49,983 nt of DNA from positions 1-49,983 of the forward strand of contig CANJLH010000023.1 in the NCBI GenBank assembly GCA_947475415.1, written 5' to 3'. Numbering within the stretch: position 1 is the stretch's first letter; each line of letters begins with the position of its first letter. A model generated the notes under the pieces. It did no database searches and had not been told where the DNA came from. It was given only the letters and a program-made list of their open reading frames with translations. Shown here piece after piece: positions 44,095 through 49,983 of the stretch. The translations under genes and the position numbers were made by a program. Source of the stretch: Caulobacteraceae bacterium (GTDB taxonomy: Bacteria; Pseudomonadota; Alphaproteobacteria; Caulobacterales; Caulobacteraceae).

Positions 44095-44984
44095 GCGACA
44101 TCGACCCTGATGACGCCGAGATAGAAGCCAGCCGGGCGCCGCTGCTCGACCACCTGATCGAGCTGCGGCAGCGGTTGATTGTCTGCGTTGCGGCGATCAT
44201 CGTGGGGTTTCTGCTCTGCTTTAACTTTTCCCAGCAGATTTATGAGCTCCTGCTGCACCCCTTCGAGGTCGCCGCGCAGATTTTCGCCGCCCGGAAGCTG
44301 GGACAGGGCGCCGGCCCCTTTGACCTTCTCCTGGTGCTGATCGGCGCCAAGGCGCTGCCCGTAGTGGCCGGCGCCAACCTGAAATTCGTGTTCACCGCAC
44401 CGCTGGAATTCTTTTTCACCAAGTTGAAACTGGCGGGGTTCGGCGCCGTGGTGCTGACTTTCCCGGTGCTGGCTTGGCAGGTCTATGCCTTTGTTGCGCC
44501 GGGACTCTACAAGCGCGAGCGGCGGGCCTTCCTACCGTTCCTGCTGGCTGCGCCGCTGCTGTTCATGGCCGGGGCGGCGCTGGTCTACTTCATGATCCTG
44601 CCCTTTGTGCTGTGGTTTTCCCTGTCGCAGCAGATCATAGGCGCAGGAGCGATCACGGTGGAACTGCTGCCCAAGGTGTCCGACTACCTAACTCTGGTCA
44701 CCACCCTGCTGCTGGCGTTTGGCCTGTGTTTCCAGCTGCCTGTGGTCCTGACTCTGCTGGGCATGGCCGGGCTGGTGAGTTCGCAAGCCTTGGCCGCGGG
44801 GCGCCGGTACGCCATCGTCGGTGTGTTCGTGGTGGCCGCGGTGGTGACGCCGCCGGACCCGATCAGCCAGACCCTTTTGGCGATCCCGATTATCCTGCTC
44901 TACGAAGTCTCGATTTGGTGCGTACGGGCGATCGAACGCTCGCGCCGGGGCGAAGATGCCGGACGCCAGATCGTCCCGGTCTGA
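44091..44984 (+). CDS. tatC: Sec-independent protein translocase subunit TatC
   Basis: A 297-residue protein with six membrane segments. Typical landmarks are the N-terminal LLDHLIELRQRL, the LEFFFTKLKLAGFGAVVLTFPVL loop before helix two, KRERRAFLPFL, and the conserved end DPISQTLLAIPIILLYE. It is the core receptor of the Tat system. The gene ends 111 bases before serS; the gap contains a short tandem repeat and a candidate promoter. Confidence 0.95.
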   Translation: MSDIDPDDAEIEASRAPLLDHLIELRQRLIVCVAAIIVGFLLCFNFSQQIYELLLHPFEVAAQIFAARKLGQGAGPFDLLLVLIGAKALPVVAGANLKFVFTAPLEFFFTKLKLAGFGAVVLTFPVLAWQVYAFVAPGLYKRERRAFLPFLLAAPLLFMAGAALVYFMILPFVLWFSLSQQIIGAGAITVELLPKVSDYLTLVTTLLLAFGLCFQLPVVLTLLGMAGLVSSQALAAGRRYAIVGVFVVAAVVTPPDPISQTLLAIPIILLYEVSIWCVRAIERSRRGEDAGRQIVPV

Positions 44985-45012
44985 GTTGCGGCCTGGCGGC
45001 CCCGCTTGGCGG

Positions 45013-45046
45013 CCCCTCCCGCTTGGCGCCCCCTCCCGCTTGGCGC
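45013..45046. repeat. 17-base tandem repeat in the tatC-serS spacer
   Basis: Two exact copies of CCCCTCCCGCTTGGCGC at 45013-45029 and 45030-45046, with a third, imperfect copy just upstream (around 44997-45012). The second copy overlaps the -35 of the candidate serS promoter. Confidence 0.8.
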
Positions 45047-45068
45047 CTTTGCCGACGCGGACTAGACA
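45040..45068 (+). promoter_or_regulatory. Candidate promoter for serS-surE-pcm
   Basis: TTGGCG (45040-45045), 17-base spacer, TAGACA (45063-45068), followed by the serS ATG 27 bases later. The -10 CTAGACA fits the CTANA pattern of Caulobacter-type promoters. The -35 lies within the tandem repeat. Confidence 0.5.
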
Positions 45069-45095
45069 GGGCCACGCAACCCCAGCCGGCGAACC

Positions 45096-46514
45096 ATGCA
45101 CGACATTCGAGCCATTCGCGACAACCCCGAGGCCTATGACCGCGCCTGGGGCCTGAAGGGCCTGTCCGGTCGGGCGGCGGCGATCCTCGACCTTGATACG
45201 AGGGTGAGGACGGCGCAACTGGCGCTGCAGACCGTCCAAGGGCGGCGCAATGAGGCCTCCAAGCTGATCGGCCAGGCCAAGGCCCAAAAGAATGAGACCG
45301 AGGCCCAACGACTGATGGCGGAGGTGGAGGGCCTGAAGGGCGCGCTGACCGAGCATGGCGAGGCGGAGCGCATCGCCACCGAGGAATTGCGGAATTTGCT
45401 CGCCTCCCTGCCGAATTTGCCTGCGGCTGACGTGCCGGCGGGGGCGGATGAAAACGACAACGTCGAAGTCCGGCGGTGGGGGGAGCCGAACACCCTGAAT
45501 GGGGCGAGAAACCACGCCGACCTGGGCGAGGCATTGAAGCTTATGGACTTCGAGGCGGCGGCGCGGATGAGCGGCGCGCGATTCGTGGTGCTGAAGGGGG
45601 AACTGGCGCGGCTGGAGCGGGCGCTGGGTCAGTTCATGCTCGACATGCAGACTAGAGAGCACGGCTATCTGGAAGTTTCGCCGCCTCTGCTGGTGCGCGA
45701 TGAGGCGATGTTCGGAACGGGTCAATTGCCAAAATTCGCCGAAGACCTATTCTTCCCGACTTCGATGCAAGGGCGCAAGAAGCAGCTGCGAGAAGCCCTT
45801 GAGTCACTCCCGACGCTCTGGGAGAATCGACGGTCCGCCGACCCGCACAGCAACCTCCTTGATGTCATTGACGAAGTGTTGGAAGGCGCGCCGACTAAGG
45901 AGGAGCGGTGGCTTATCCCCACCGCCGAAGTCTCCCTCACCAATTTGGTGCGCGAACAGATCACGCCGCAGGAACAGCTACCATTACGACTGACCGCGCT
46001 CACCCCCTGCTTCCGTTCCGAAGCGGGGGCCTCCGGCCGCGACACCCGCGGGATGATCCGGCAGCATCAGTTCTACAAGGTAGAGATGGTGTCGATCACC
46101 GCGCCGGAGGACTCAGAGGCCGAGCATGAGCGAATGGTGGGCTGCGCTGAGGCGGTGCTGAAGGCGCTGGAGCTGCCGTTCCGCACCATGCTGCTGTGCG
46201 CTGGCGACATGGGTTTTTCAGCCCGCAAGACCTACGACCTAGAGGTCTGGCTGCCGTCGGAGGGGCGCTACCGGGAGATCAGCTCCTGTTCCAATTGCGG
46301 GGACTTCCAGGCGCGGCGGATGGACGCACGCACCAAGGCGGCCGGGGAAAAGGGGACACGTTTCGTCCACACCCTCAATGGCTCCGGGCTGGCCGTGGGC
46401 CGTACCTTGGTGGCGGTGATGGAGAACTATCAGGACGAGGGTGGGCGGATCGCCATACCTCAGGCGCTGCACCCCTATCTGCCAGGTCTGACCCACATCG
46501 GCGCGGTGGCATGA
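45096..46514 (+). CDS. serS: Serine-tRNA ligase with a 40-residue insertion
   Basis: A 472-residue class II synthetase. The N-terminal coiled-coil arm (about 30-105) binds tRNA-Ser. Motif 2 is [21 protein letters not shown] and motif 3 [18 protein letters not shown]. Typical bacterial enzymes have about 425-430 residues. The extra length is mostly at about residues 221-265, between [10 protein letters not shown] and [12 protein letters not shown], where usual enzymes have fewer than ten residues. The insert is helical and charged ([17 protein letters not shown], then [16 protein letters not shown]). It overlaps surE by 4 bases. Confidence 0.95.
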   Translation: MHDIRAIRDNPEAYDRAWGLKGLSGRAAAILDLDTRVRTAQLALQTVQGRRNEASKLIGQAKAQKNETEAQRLMAEVEGLKGALTEHGEAERIATEELRNLLASLPNLPAADVPAGADENDNVEVRRWGEPNTLNGARNHADLGEALKLMDFEAAARMSGARFVVLKGELARLERALGQFMLDMQTREHGYLEVSPPLLVRDEAMFGTGQLPKFAEDLFFPTSMQGRKKQLREALESLPTLWENRRSADPHSNLLDVIDEVLEGAPTKEERWLIPTAEVSLTNLVREQITPQEQLPLRLTALTPCFRSEAGASGRDTRGMIRQHQFYKVEMVSITAPEDSEAEHERMVGCAEAVLKALELPFRTMLLCAGDMGFSARKTYDLEVWLPSEGRYREISSCSNCGDFQARRMDARTKAAGEKGTRFVHTLNGSGLAVGRTLVAVMENYQDEGGRIAIPQALHPYLPGLTHIGAVA

Positions 46515-47284
46515 GGATCCTCGTCACGAATGACGACGGTATTCACGCGGACGGCCTGGCGGCGCTGGAGGCCATCGCTGCGCAGCTTAGCGAGGACGTC
46601 TGGGTCTGCGCGCCGGAGGTCGAGCAATCCGGCGCTTCCCGCGCGCTTTCGCTCTCCGCGCCTGTGCGCGTGCAGCAGTTGGGTCCGCGCCGGTTCGCCA
46701 CCAACGGTACGCCCACCGACTGCGTGATGCTGGCGATCCACGACATCATCGGCGGACCGAAACCCGACCTTGTGTTGTCCGGGGTAAATCGCGGCGCAAA
46801 CCTGGCCGAGGACGTGACCCTGTCGGGGACAGTCGCCGGGGCCATTGAAGGCATGGTTCAAGGTGTGCCGGGCATCGCCCTGTCGCAAACCGGCGGCCCC
46901 CAGCGCGAAGACTATTACGAGCCGGCGACAGCCTTCGCGCCGGGAATCATCGCCAGGCTGATCAAGACCGGCTGGCCCGCCGATGTGGTGATCAACATCA
47001 ATTTTCCCAACCGCGACGTCGCTGAGATCGAGGCGGTGGAGGTGACCCGGCAAGGGTTCCGGGACGTCCACATCCGCCACACCGAAAAGCGCACCGATCT
47101 GCGGGGCAAGGCTTACTTCTGGATCGGCTATCATCAGACCCCGTCCCAGCCGGATCAGGGGACTGACCTGAGGGCAATCTACGAGGGCCGCATATCGGTG
47201 ACCCCATTGCATATCGACCTAACCCACGCCGCCACAGTTCACGCGCTCAAGGGTGTGCTGGGCGGTGCGCCGCCGAAGCTCTGA
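46511..47284 (+). CDS. surE: 5'/3'-nucleotidase SurE
   Basis: A 257-residue protein from the ATG overlapping the serS stop. Metal-site residues are intact: D8 and D9 (TNDDG), S40 (EQSGAS) and N93 (SGVNRGAN). SurE dephosphorylates nucleoside monophosphates, and serves in survival under stress together with Pcm, encoded 1 base after its stop. Length is normal. Confidence 0.96.
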   Translation: MRILVTNDDGIHADGLAALEAIAAQLSEDVWVCAPEVEQSGASRALSLSAPVRVQQLGPRRFATNGTPTDCVMLAIHDIIGGPKPDLVLSGVNRGANLAEDVTLSGTVAGAIEGMVQGVPGIALSQTGGPQREDYYEPATAFAPGIIARLIKTGWPADVVININFPNRDVAEIEAVEVTRQGFRDVHIRHTEKRTDLRGKAYFWIGYHQTPSQPDQGTDLRAIYEGRISVTPLHIDLTHAATVHALKGVLGGAPPKL

Positions 47285-47285
47285 C

Positions 47286-47942
47286 ATGACCGGTCCCGAA
47301 ACTCCCGCCGAGGAGAACATGGCGCGGCTGATTCTGTCGCTGCGTTCCCAGGGCGTAACCGATTCCAAGGTGCTGAACGCCATTGAGTCCACGCCGCGGC
47401 AGATGTTCACGCCAGAGCTGTTCCAGGACCGCGCCTGGGAGGACTCAGCCCTTCCGATCGCCTGTGGCCAGACCATCAGCCAGCCATACATCGTGGGTCT
47501 GATGACCCAGGCCCTGCAAATCGAACCGCGTTCCCGGGTTTTGGAGATCGGTACAGGTTCAGGGTACCAGACCGCGATCCTCTCCAAGCTCGCGCGGCTG
47601 ATCTATACGGTGGAGCGGTATCGGACCCTGATGGCCGAGGCGCAGGCGCGCTTCAAGGCTCTTGGCCTGACCAACATCATCACCCGGTTCGGCGATGGCG
47701 GCGCGGGTTGGCCGGAACAGGCGCCGTTTGACCGCATTATGGTCACCGCCGCAGCGCCAGGTGAACCCAAGGCGCTGCTGGCTCAACTGAAGCCCAGCGG
47801 AATCCTGGTGGCGCCTGTCGGTCGCGGCCCTGTCCAGACCCTGCGACGCTATGTGGGAGACGGTGCGGGCGACTTCGCCGTGGAGGTGCTGGGTGACGTG
47901 CGGTTCGTGCCGCTGTTGGACGGCGTCGCCAAGGAACTCTGA
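47286..47942 (+). CDS. pcm: Protein-L-isoaspartate O-methyltransferase
   Basis: A 218-residue methyltransferase from ATG 47286. The S-adenosylmethionine site is VLEIGTGSGYQTAIL (residues about 86-99). Active-site features include the PIACGQTISQPYIVGLMTQAL segment and the C-terminal VRFVPLLDG. It repairs isoaspartyl damage in aged proteins. It follows surE after one base, as in many proteobacteria, and precedes the LysM/M23 gene by 89 bases. Confidence 0.95.
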   Translation: MTGPETPAEENMARLILSLRSQGVTDSKVLNAIESTPRQMFTPELFQDRAWEDSALPIACGQTISQPYIVGLMTQALQIEPRSRVLEIGTGSGYQTAILSKLARLIYTVERYRTLMAEAQARFKALGLTNIITRFGDGGAGWPEQAPFDRIMVTAAAPGEPKALLAQLKPSGILVAPVGRGPVQTLRRYVGDGAGDFAVEVLGDVRFVPLLDGVAKEL

Positions 47943-48031
47943 ATCCGCCCGGGATTTAGACAGCGCGAGGGTCGCGTTAACCGAACCGAAACCGTGGCGC
48001 CGCGACAGATTCCGGAACGCCGGGAGCGACG

Positions 48032-49576
48032 ATGATCCAGGTTCTGACACGAGTAGGGTTCGTACTGCTGGCCACAAGCCTGTTGTGCGCCTGCGCCGAC
48101 TATCGTCCGTTCGAAGGGCAATATGATCCGCTGAGCGCCAGTCGGGCGCCGTATCGTGTCGCCCAGGCGGATCCAGCGCCAACGCCGGGCGTTCAGACTG
48201 CTGTCTCCGCGCCGCCGACCCAAATGCCGGCGACGGTGGACGCCGCGCCGCTGGCGCCGGCGCAGACTGCGCCGAGTAACTCGCCAGCTTATGTGACGCC
48301 TTCAACGCCGCCGGCGCCGCCCGTATATCCGCAACAGCCGCCGCCATCTTACCCGGTGCCGCAACAGACCTATCCGCAGGCCTACCCGACGGCGCCGCCG
48401 GCATATCCGGTCCCGCAACAAACCTATCCGCCGCCGCCGCCCGCTTATCCGCCACCGCAACAGGCCTATCCGCCGCCGCCCGTTTATCCGACGCCGCAAC
48501 AGCCGCCTCAAGCGCCGGCTTACGTTCCGCCTCTAGCGCCGGCTTACGTCCCCCCGCCAGCACCGGTGTCGCCGCGAATTCAGACGATTACCAAGACGAC
48601 TGTCACCGGCAAGCTCGTCGAGGTCGACGGTCCTGGTCGCAGCTACACGGTGGAAAAAGGTGACGCCTTGGACGCCATCGGCCGCAAGCTCGAGGTTGAG
48701 CGCAAGGTCCTGGCCGAGCTCAACGGTCTTAAGGAACCCTATCGGCTACATCCGGGGCAGGTGCTCAAAGGGCCGCCCGTCAAGCGCAAGGCCTATGTGG
48801 TGGGCGCTGGCGACACGCTCTATTCGATCGGCCGGCGGTTCAACGTCAGCGCCAAGGCGTTGGCGGCGGAAAACGGATTGAAGCCGGGCTCTGGCTTGAA
48901 GTCTGGCCAACGCGTCCGCCTGCCTGAGAATTACCGTGATGGGGGTCCAATCAAGGTCGTGACCCGCGTGGCGGTGCCCGCCGCACCGCCGCCGCCGCAA
49001 TACGCCACGCCTGTGCCCGTCGCGCCGCCGCCGGCCCCGGTTCCCAGGCCAACGCCGGCCCTCATGCAGCCGGCGCCGGTTCAACCGACGCCTGCGCAGC
49101 AACCCGCCGCTCCAAAGCCTCCCGCGGCCCCCACGGTTTCAACTCCGCCCCTGACCGACACTCAGATTGCGAACCTCGGCCGCGGGCGCTTCGTCTGGCC
49201 GATACGAGGTGAAACGCTCTCCACCTTTGGGCCCAAGACGACGGGTCAGCGCAACGATGGGCTCGACATCCGCGTTCGGGACGGCGAGCCCGTTCGCGCA
49301 GCAGCGGGCGGCGAGGTGGTCTATTCCGGCGACCAGGTGCCCGGCTTCGGCAATCTGGTGCTGGTGAAGCACGCCAATGGTTGGGTTACGGCCTACGGAC
49401 ATCTCGGACGGGCTGATGTGAAGATGCAGCAACGGGTCGCCCAGGGGCAGCAAATCGGTCTTGCGGGATCAACAGGCGGGGTCAGTGAGCCGCAACTTCA
49501 CTTTGAGGTTCGATACGCCTCCACGCCGACAGAGCGGGCGCGCCCCATTGATCCGGTTCTGGTGCTTCCGAAATAG
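48032..49576 (+). CDS. dipM: LysM/degenerate LytM (M23) lipoprotein, DipM/NlpD-like
   Basis: A 514-residue protein with a lipoprotein signal (lipobox LCAC, mature Cys at about residue 23). A Tyr/Pro/Gln-rich low-complexity region spans about residues 85-185 with near-repeats such as YPVPQQTYPP. Two LysM domains follow (YTVEKGDALDAIGRKL at about 206 and YVVGAGDTLYSIGRRF at about 252), then a second Pro-rich linker and a C-terminal LytM domain (about 388-512). Two of the four zinc ligands are replaced: N408 for the His of HxxxD and Q488 for the first His of HxH; D412 and H490 remain. Such degenerate LytM proteins activate amidases at division, like NlpD, EnvC and DipM. The placement after pcm matches what I recall of the Caulobacter dipM locus; the symbol is tentative, because Caulobacter DipM has four LysM domains. 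Confidence 0.85.
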   Translation: MIQVLTRVGFVLLATSLLCACADYRPFEGQYDPLSASRAPYRVAQADPAPTPGVQTAVSAPPTQMPATVDAAPLAPAQTAPSNSPAYVTPSTPPAPPVYPQQPPPSYPVPQQTYPQAYPTAPPAYPVPQQTYPPPPPAYPPPQQAYPPPPVYPTPQQPPQAPAYVPPLAPAYVPPPAPVSPRIQTITKTTVTGKLVEVDGPGRSYTVEKGDALDAIGRKLEVERKVLAELNGLKEPYRLHPGQVLKGPPVKRKAYVVGAGDTLYSIGRRFNVSAKALAAENGLKPGSGLKSGQRVRLPENYRDGGPIKVVTRVAVPAAPPPPQYATPVPVAPPPAPVPRPTPALMQPAPVQPTPAQQPAAPKPPAAPTVSTPPLTDTQIANLGRGRFVWPIRGETLSTFGPKTTGQRNDGLDIRVRDGEPVRAAAGGEVVYSGDQVPGFGNLVLVKHANGWVTAYGHLGRADVKMQQRVAQGQQIGLAGSTGGVSEPQLHFEVRYASTPTERARPIDPVLVLPK

Positions 49577-49603
49577 GGCTTGCATTCCGGCGTACAACGC
49601 CTG

Positions 49604-49624
49604 GGCGCCAAAAAATTAGGCGCC
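49604..49624 (+). terminator. Hairpin after the dipM-like gene
   Basis: GGCGCC (49604-49609), nine AT-rich loop bases, GGCGCC (49619-49624), then TTCT. A smaller GGCG/CGCC hairpin lies at 49589-49601. Reasonable terminator site 27 bases after the stop. Confidence 0.45.
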
Positions 49625-49640
49625 TTCTGTCCGGTTGGCG

Positions 49641-49838
49641 ATGGATTTCATTCCGTTCCACCCATACGAACACGAGCCTGTTGCTTGGCGCAGTCTGCGG
49701 CGCGAAGCTTCCGACGTGGACGAACAGGACGCATTCTTTGATGAAATGGTGGGCGCCGGAGGGACGCCGAGGCCAGCCTATGAAGACTATCGTTGCTGGT
49801 TCGATTCCGAGAGCCAGACGCGCCTAAGACGCAAGTGA
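49641..49838 (+). pseudogene. N-terminal remnant, probably of a circularly permuted type-2 ATP-grasp gene, truncated by an IS
   Basis: From ATG 49641 the frame gives only 65 residues. The part FFDEMVGAGGTPRPAYEDYRCW followed by QTRLRRK resembles the N-terminus of circularly permuted type-2 ATP-grasp proteins, which begin with a FDEM-x-RPxY segment and an RRK-like turn before the main domain. Full proteins have about 470-500 residues. The frame stops at the TGA at 49836-49838, just before or inside the left end of the IS3-family element, so the stop probably comes from the insertion. The family call is from memory of the motif pattern and moderately certain; the truncation is clear if the call is right. 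Confidence 0.55.
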
Positions 49839-49983
49839 CGTGACCCCCTGATTTCCATCCAAGAATGATTAGAGTCCGGCCCTGAGAGAAGGACGGACGA
49901 TGAAGCGATCACGATTTACAGAAGAGCAGATTATCGGGGTGCTGCGGGAAGCGGAGGCAGGTGCGAAGACGGCTGACCTTGCC
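49836..49983 (+). mobile_element. Left end of an IS3-family insertion sequence (continues past window)
   Basis: An IS3-type OrfA starts at 49900. The preceding non-coding stretch begins with a TG dinucleotide followed by an AC-rich end, as IS3 ends do. The outer end is either TGACGTG at 49836 or TGACCCCCTG at 49841; the right end and target duplications lie outside the window, so the boundary is uncertain by a few bases. Confidence 0.7.
49900..49983 (+). CDS. IS3-family transposase OrfA, N-terminal part
   Basis: ATG 49900 with AAGGA upstream; 28 codons remain in the window: MKRSRFTEEQIIGVLREAEAG, then AKTADLA. This is the classical start of IS3 OrfA helix-turn-helix proteins (FTEEQII-LREAEAG). 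OrfB and the frameshift region are beyond the window edge. Confidence 0.88.
   Translation, partial: MKRSRFTEEQIIGVLREAEAGAKTADLA

Noticed and set aside
45756..45890. SerS insertion as an intein
   Set aside because: Too short, with none of the splicing-motif residues (initial Cys/Ser with C-terminal Asn and nucleophile).
48302..48511. Repetitive Arg/Leu minus-strand frame and CRISPR-like appearance
   Set aside because: It mirrors Tyr/Pro/Gln repeats in the dipM-like gene; units are short, imperfect and in frame, with no spacers, so no CRISPR.

Overview
The window reads as chromosomal DNA of a high-GC alphaproteobacterium, most likely of the Caulobacteraceae (Caulobacter/Phenylobacterium type). 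This rests on protein character and gene order: nagZ-scpA-scpB-tatA-tatB-tatC-serS-surE-pcm followed by a LysM/degenerate-LytM protein resembles the Caulobacter dipM neighbourhood as I remember it, and several candidate promoters fit the TTGnnn/CTANA style of that group. No plasmid, phage or CRISPR locus is seen. The only mobile DNA is an IS3-family element entering at the right edge.

Layout. 1-4.3 kb: start of a surface/RTX-like protein, a MaoC-type dehydratase, a 3D-domain secreted protein, and an overlapping GST / S1-P1 nuclease / Nudix trio. 4.3-9 kb: folD, then (minus strand) a complete four-gene MCE lipid transporter: STAS-permease, ATPase, MlaD-like MCE protein and lipoprotein. 9-11.5 kb: two small unknown proteins, a YdcF-like protein and an HI0933-type flavoprotein. 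11.5-18 kb: a lipid or steroid-like catabolic patch with an acyl-CoA dehydrogenase, a divergent AraC regulator, a DUF35/thiolase-like pair and two SDRs, interrupted by an rRNA pseudouridine synthase. 18-19.7 kb: an orphan TadG-like von Willebrand protein and tRNA-Val(CAC). 19.7-26.6 kb: gph, then glmU-rpiA-gor-O-antigen-ligase-like gene and a class II DAHP synthase (envelope precursors, pentose phosphate, redox, aromatics). 26.6-33 kb: DUF4188 protein, MATE exporter, an S9-peptidase-like protein lacking catalytic residues, an unknown protein, a Gfo/Idh oxidoreductase and a DUF805 protein. 33-39.8 kb: ilvD, two unknown membrane proteins, xth, MOSC protein, erpA and dgt. 39.9-49.6 kb: a dense, mostly overlapping housekeeping array for cell-wall recycling (SPOR, nagZ), chromosome condensation (scpAB), Tat export (tatABC), translation (serS), stationary-phase repair (surE, pcm) and division-site peptidoglycan control (dipM-like). 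49.6 kb-end: a gene remnant cut off by the IS3 element.

Most of the window is ordinary core genome. The parts worth a second look are proteins with altered key residues (S9 pseudo-peptidase, SDR with Tyr to Phe, FolD with Pro to Leu, LytM lacking zinc ligands), the DUF35/thiolase-like pair that may be an aldolase, the AraC divergon with symmetric half-sites, the orphan TadG gene with a leader inverted repeat, the SerS insertion, and the IS-truncated gene at the right end. I did not find a clearly new multi-gene system. The best candidate for undescribed chemistry is the 11.5-18 kb catabolic patch.
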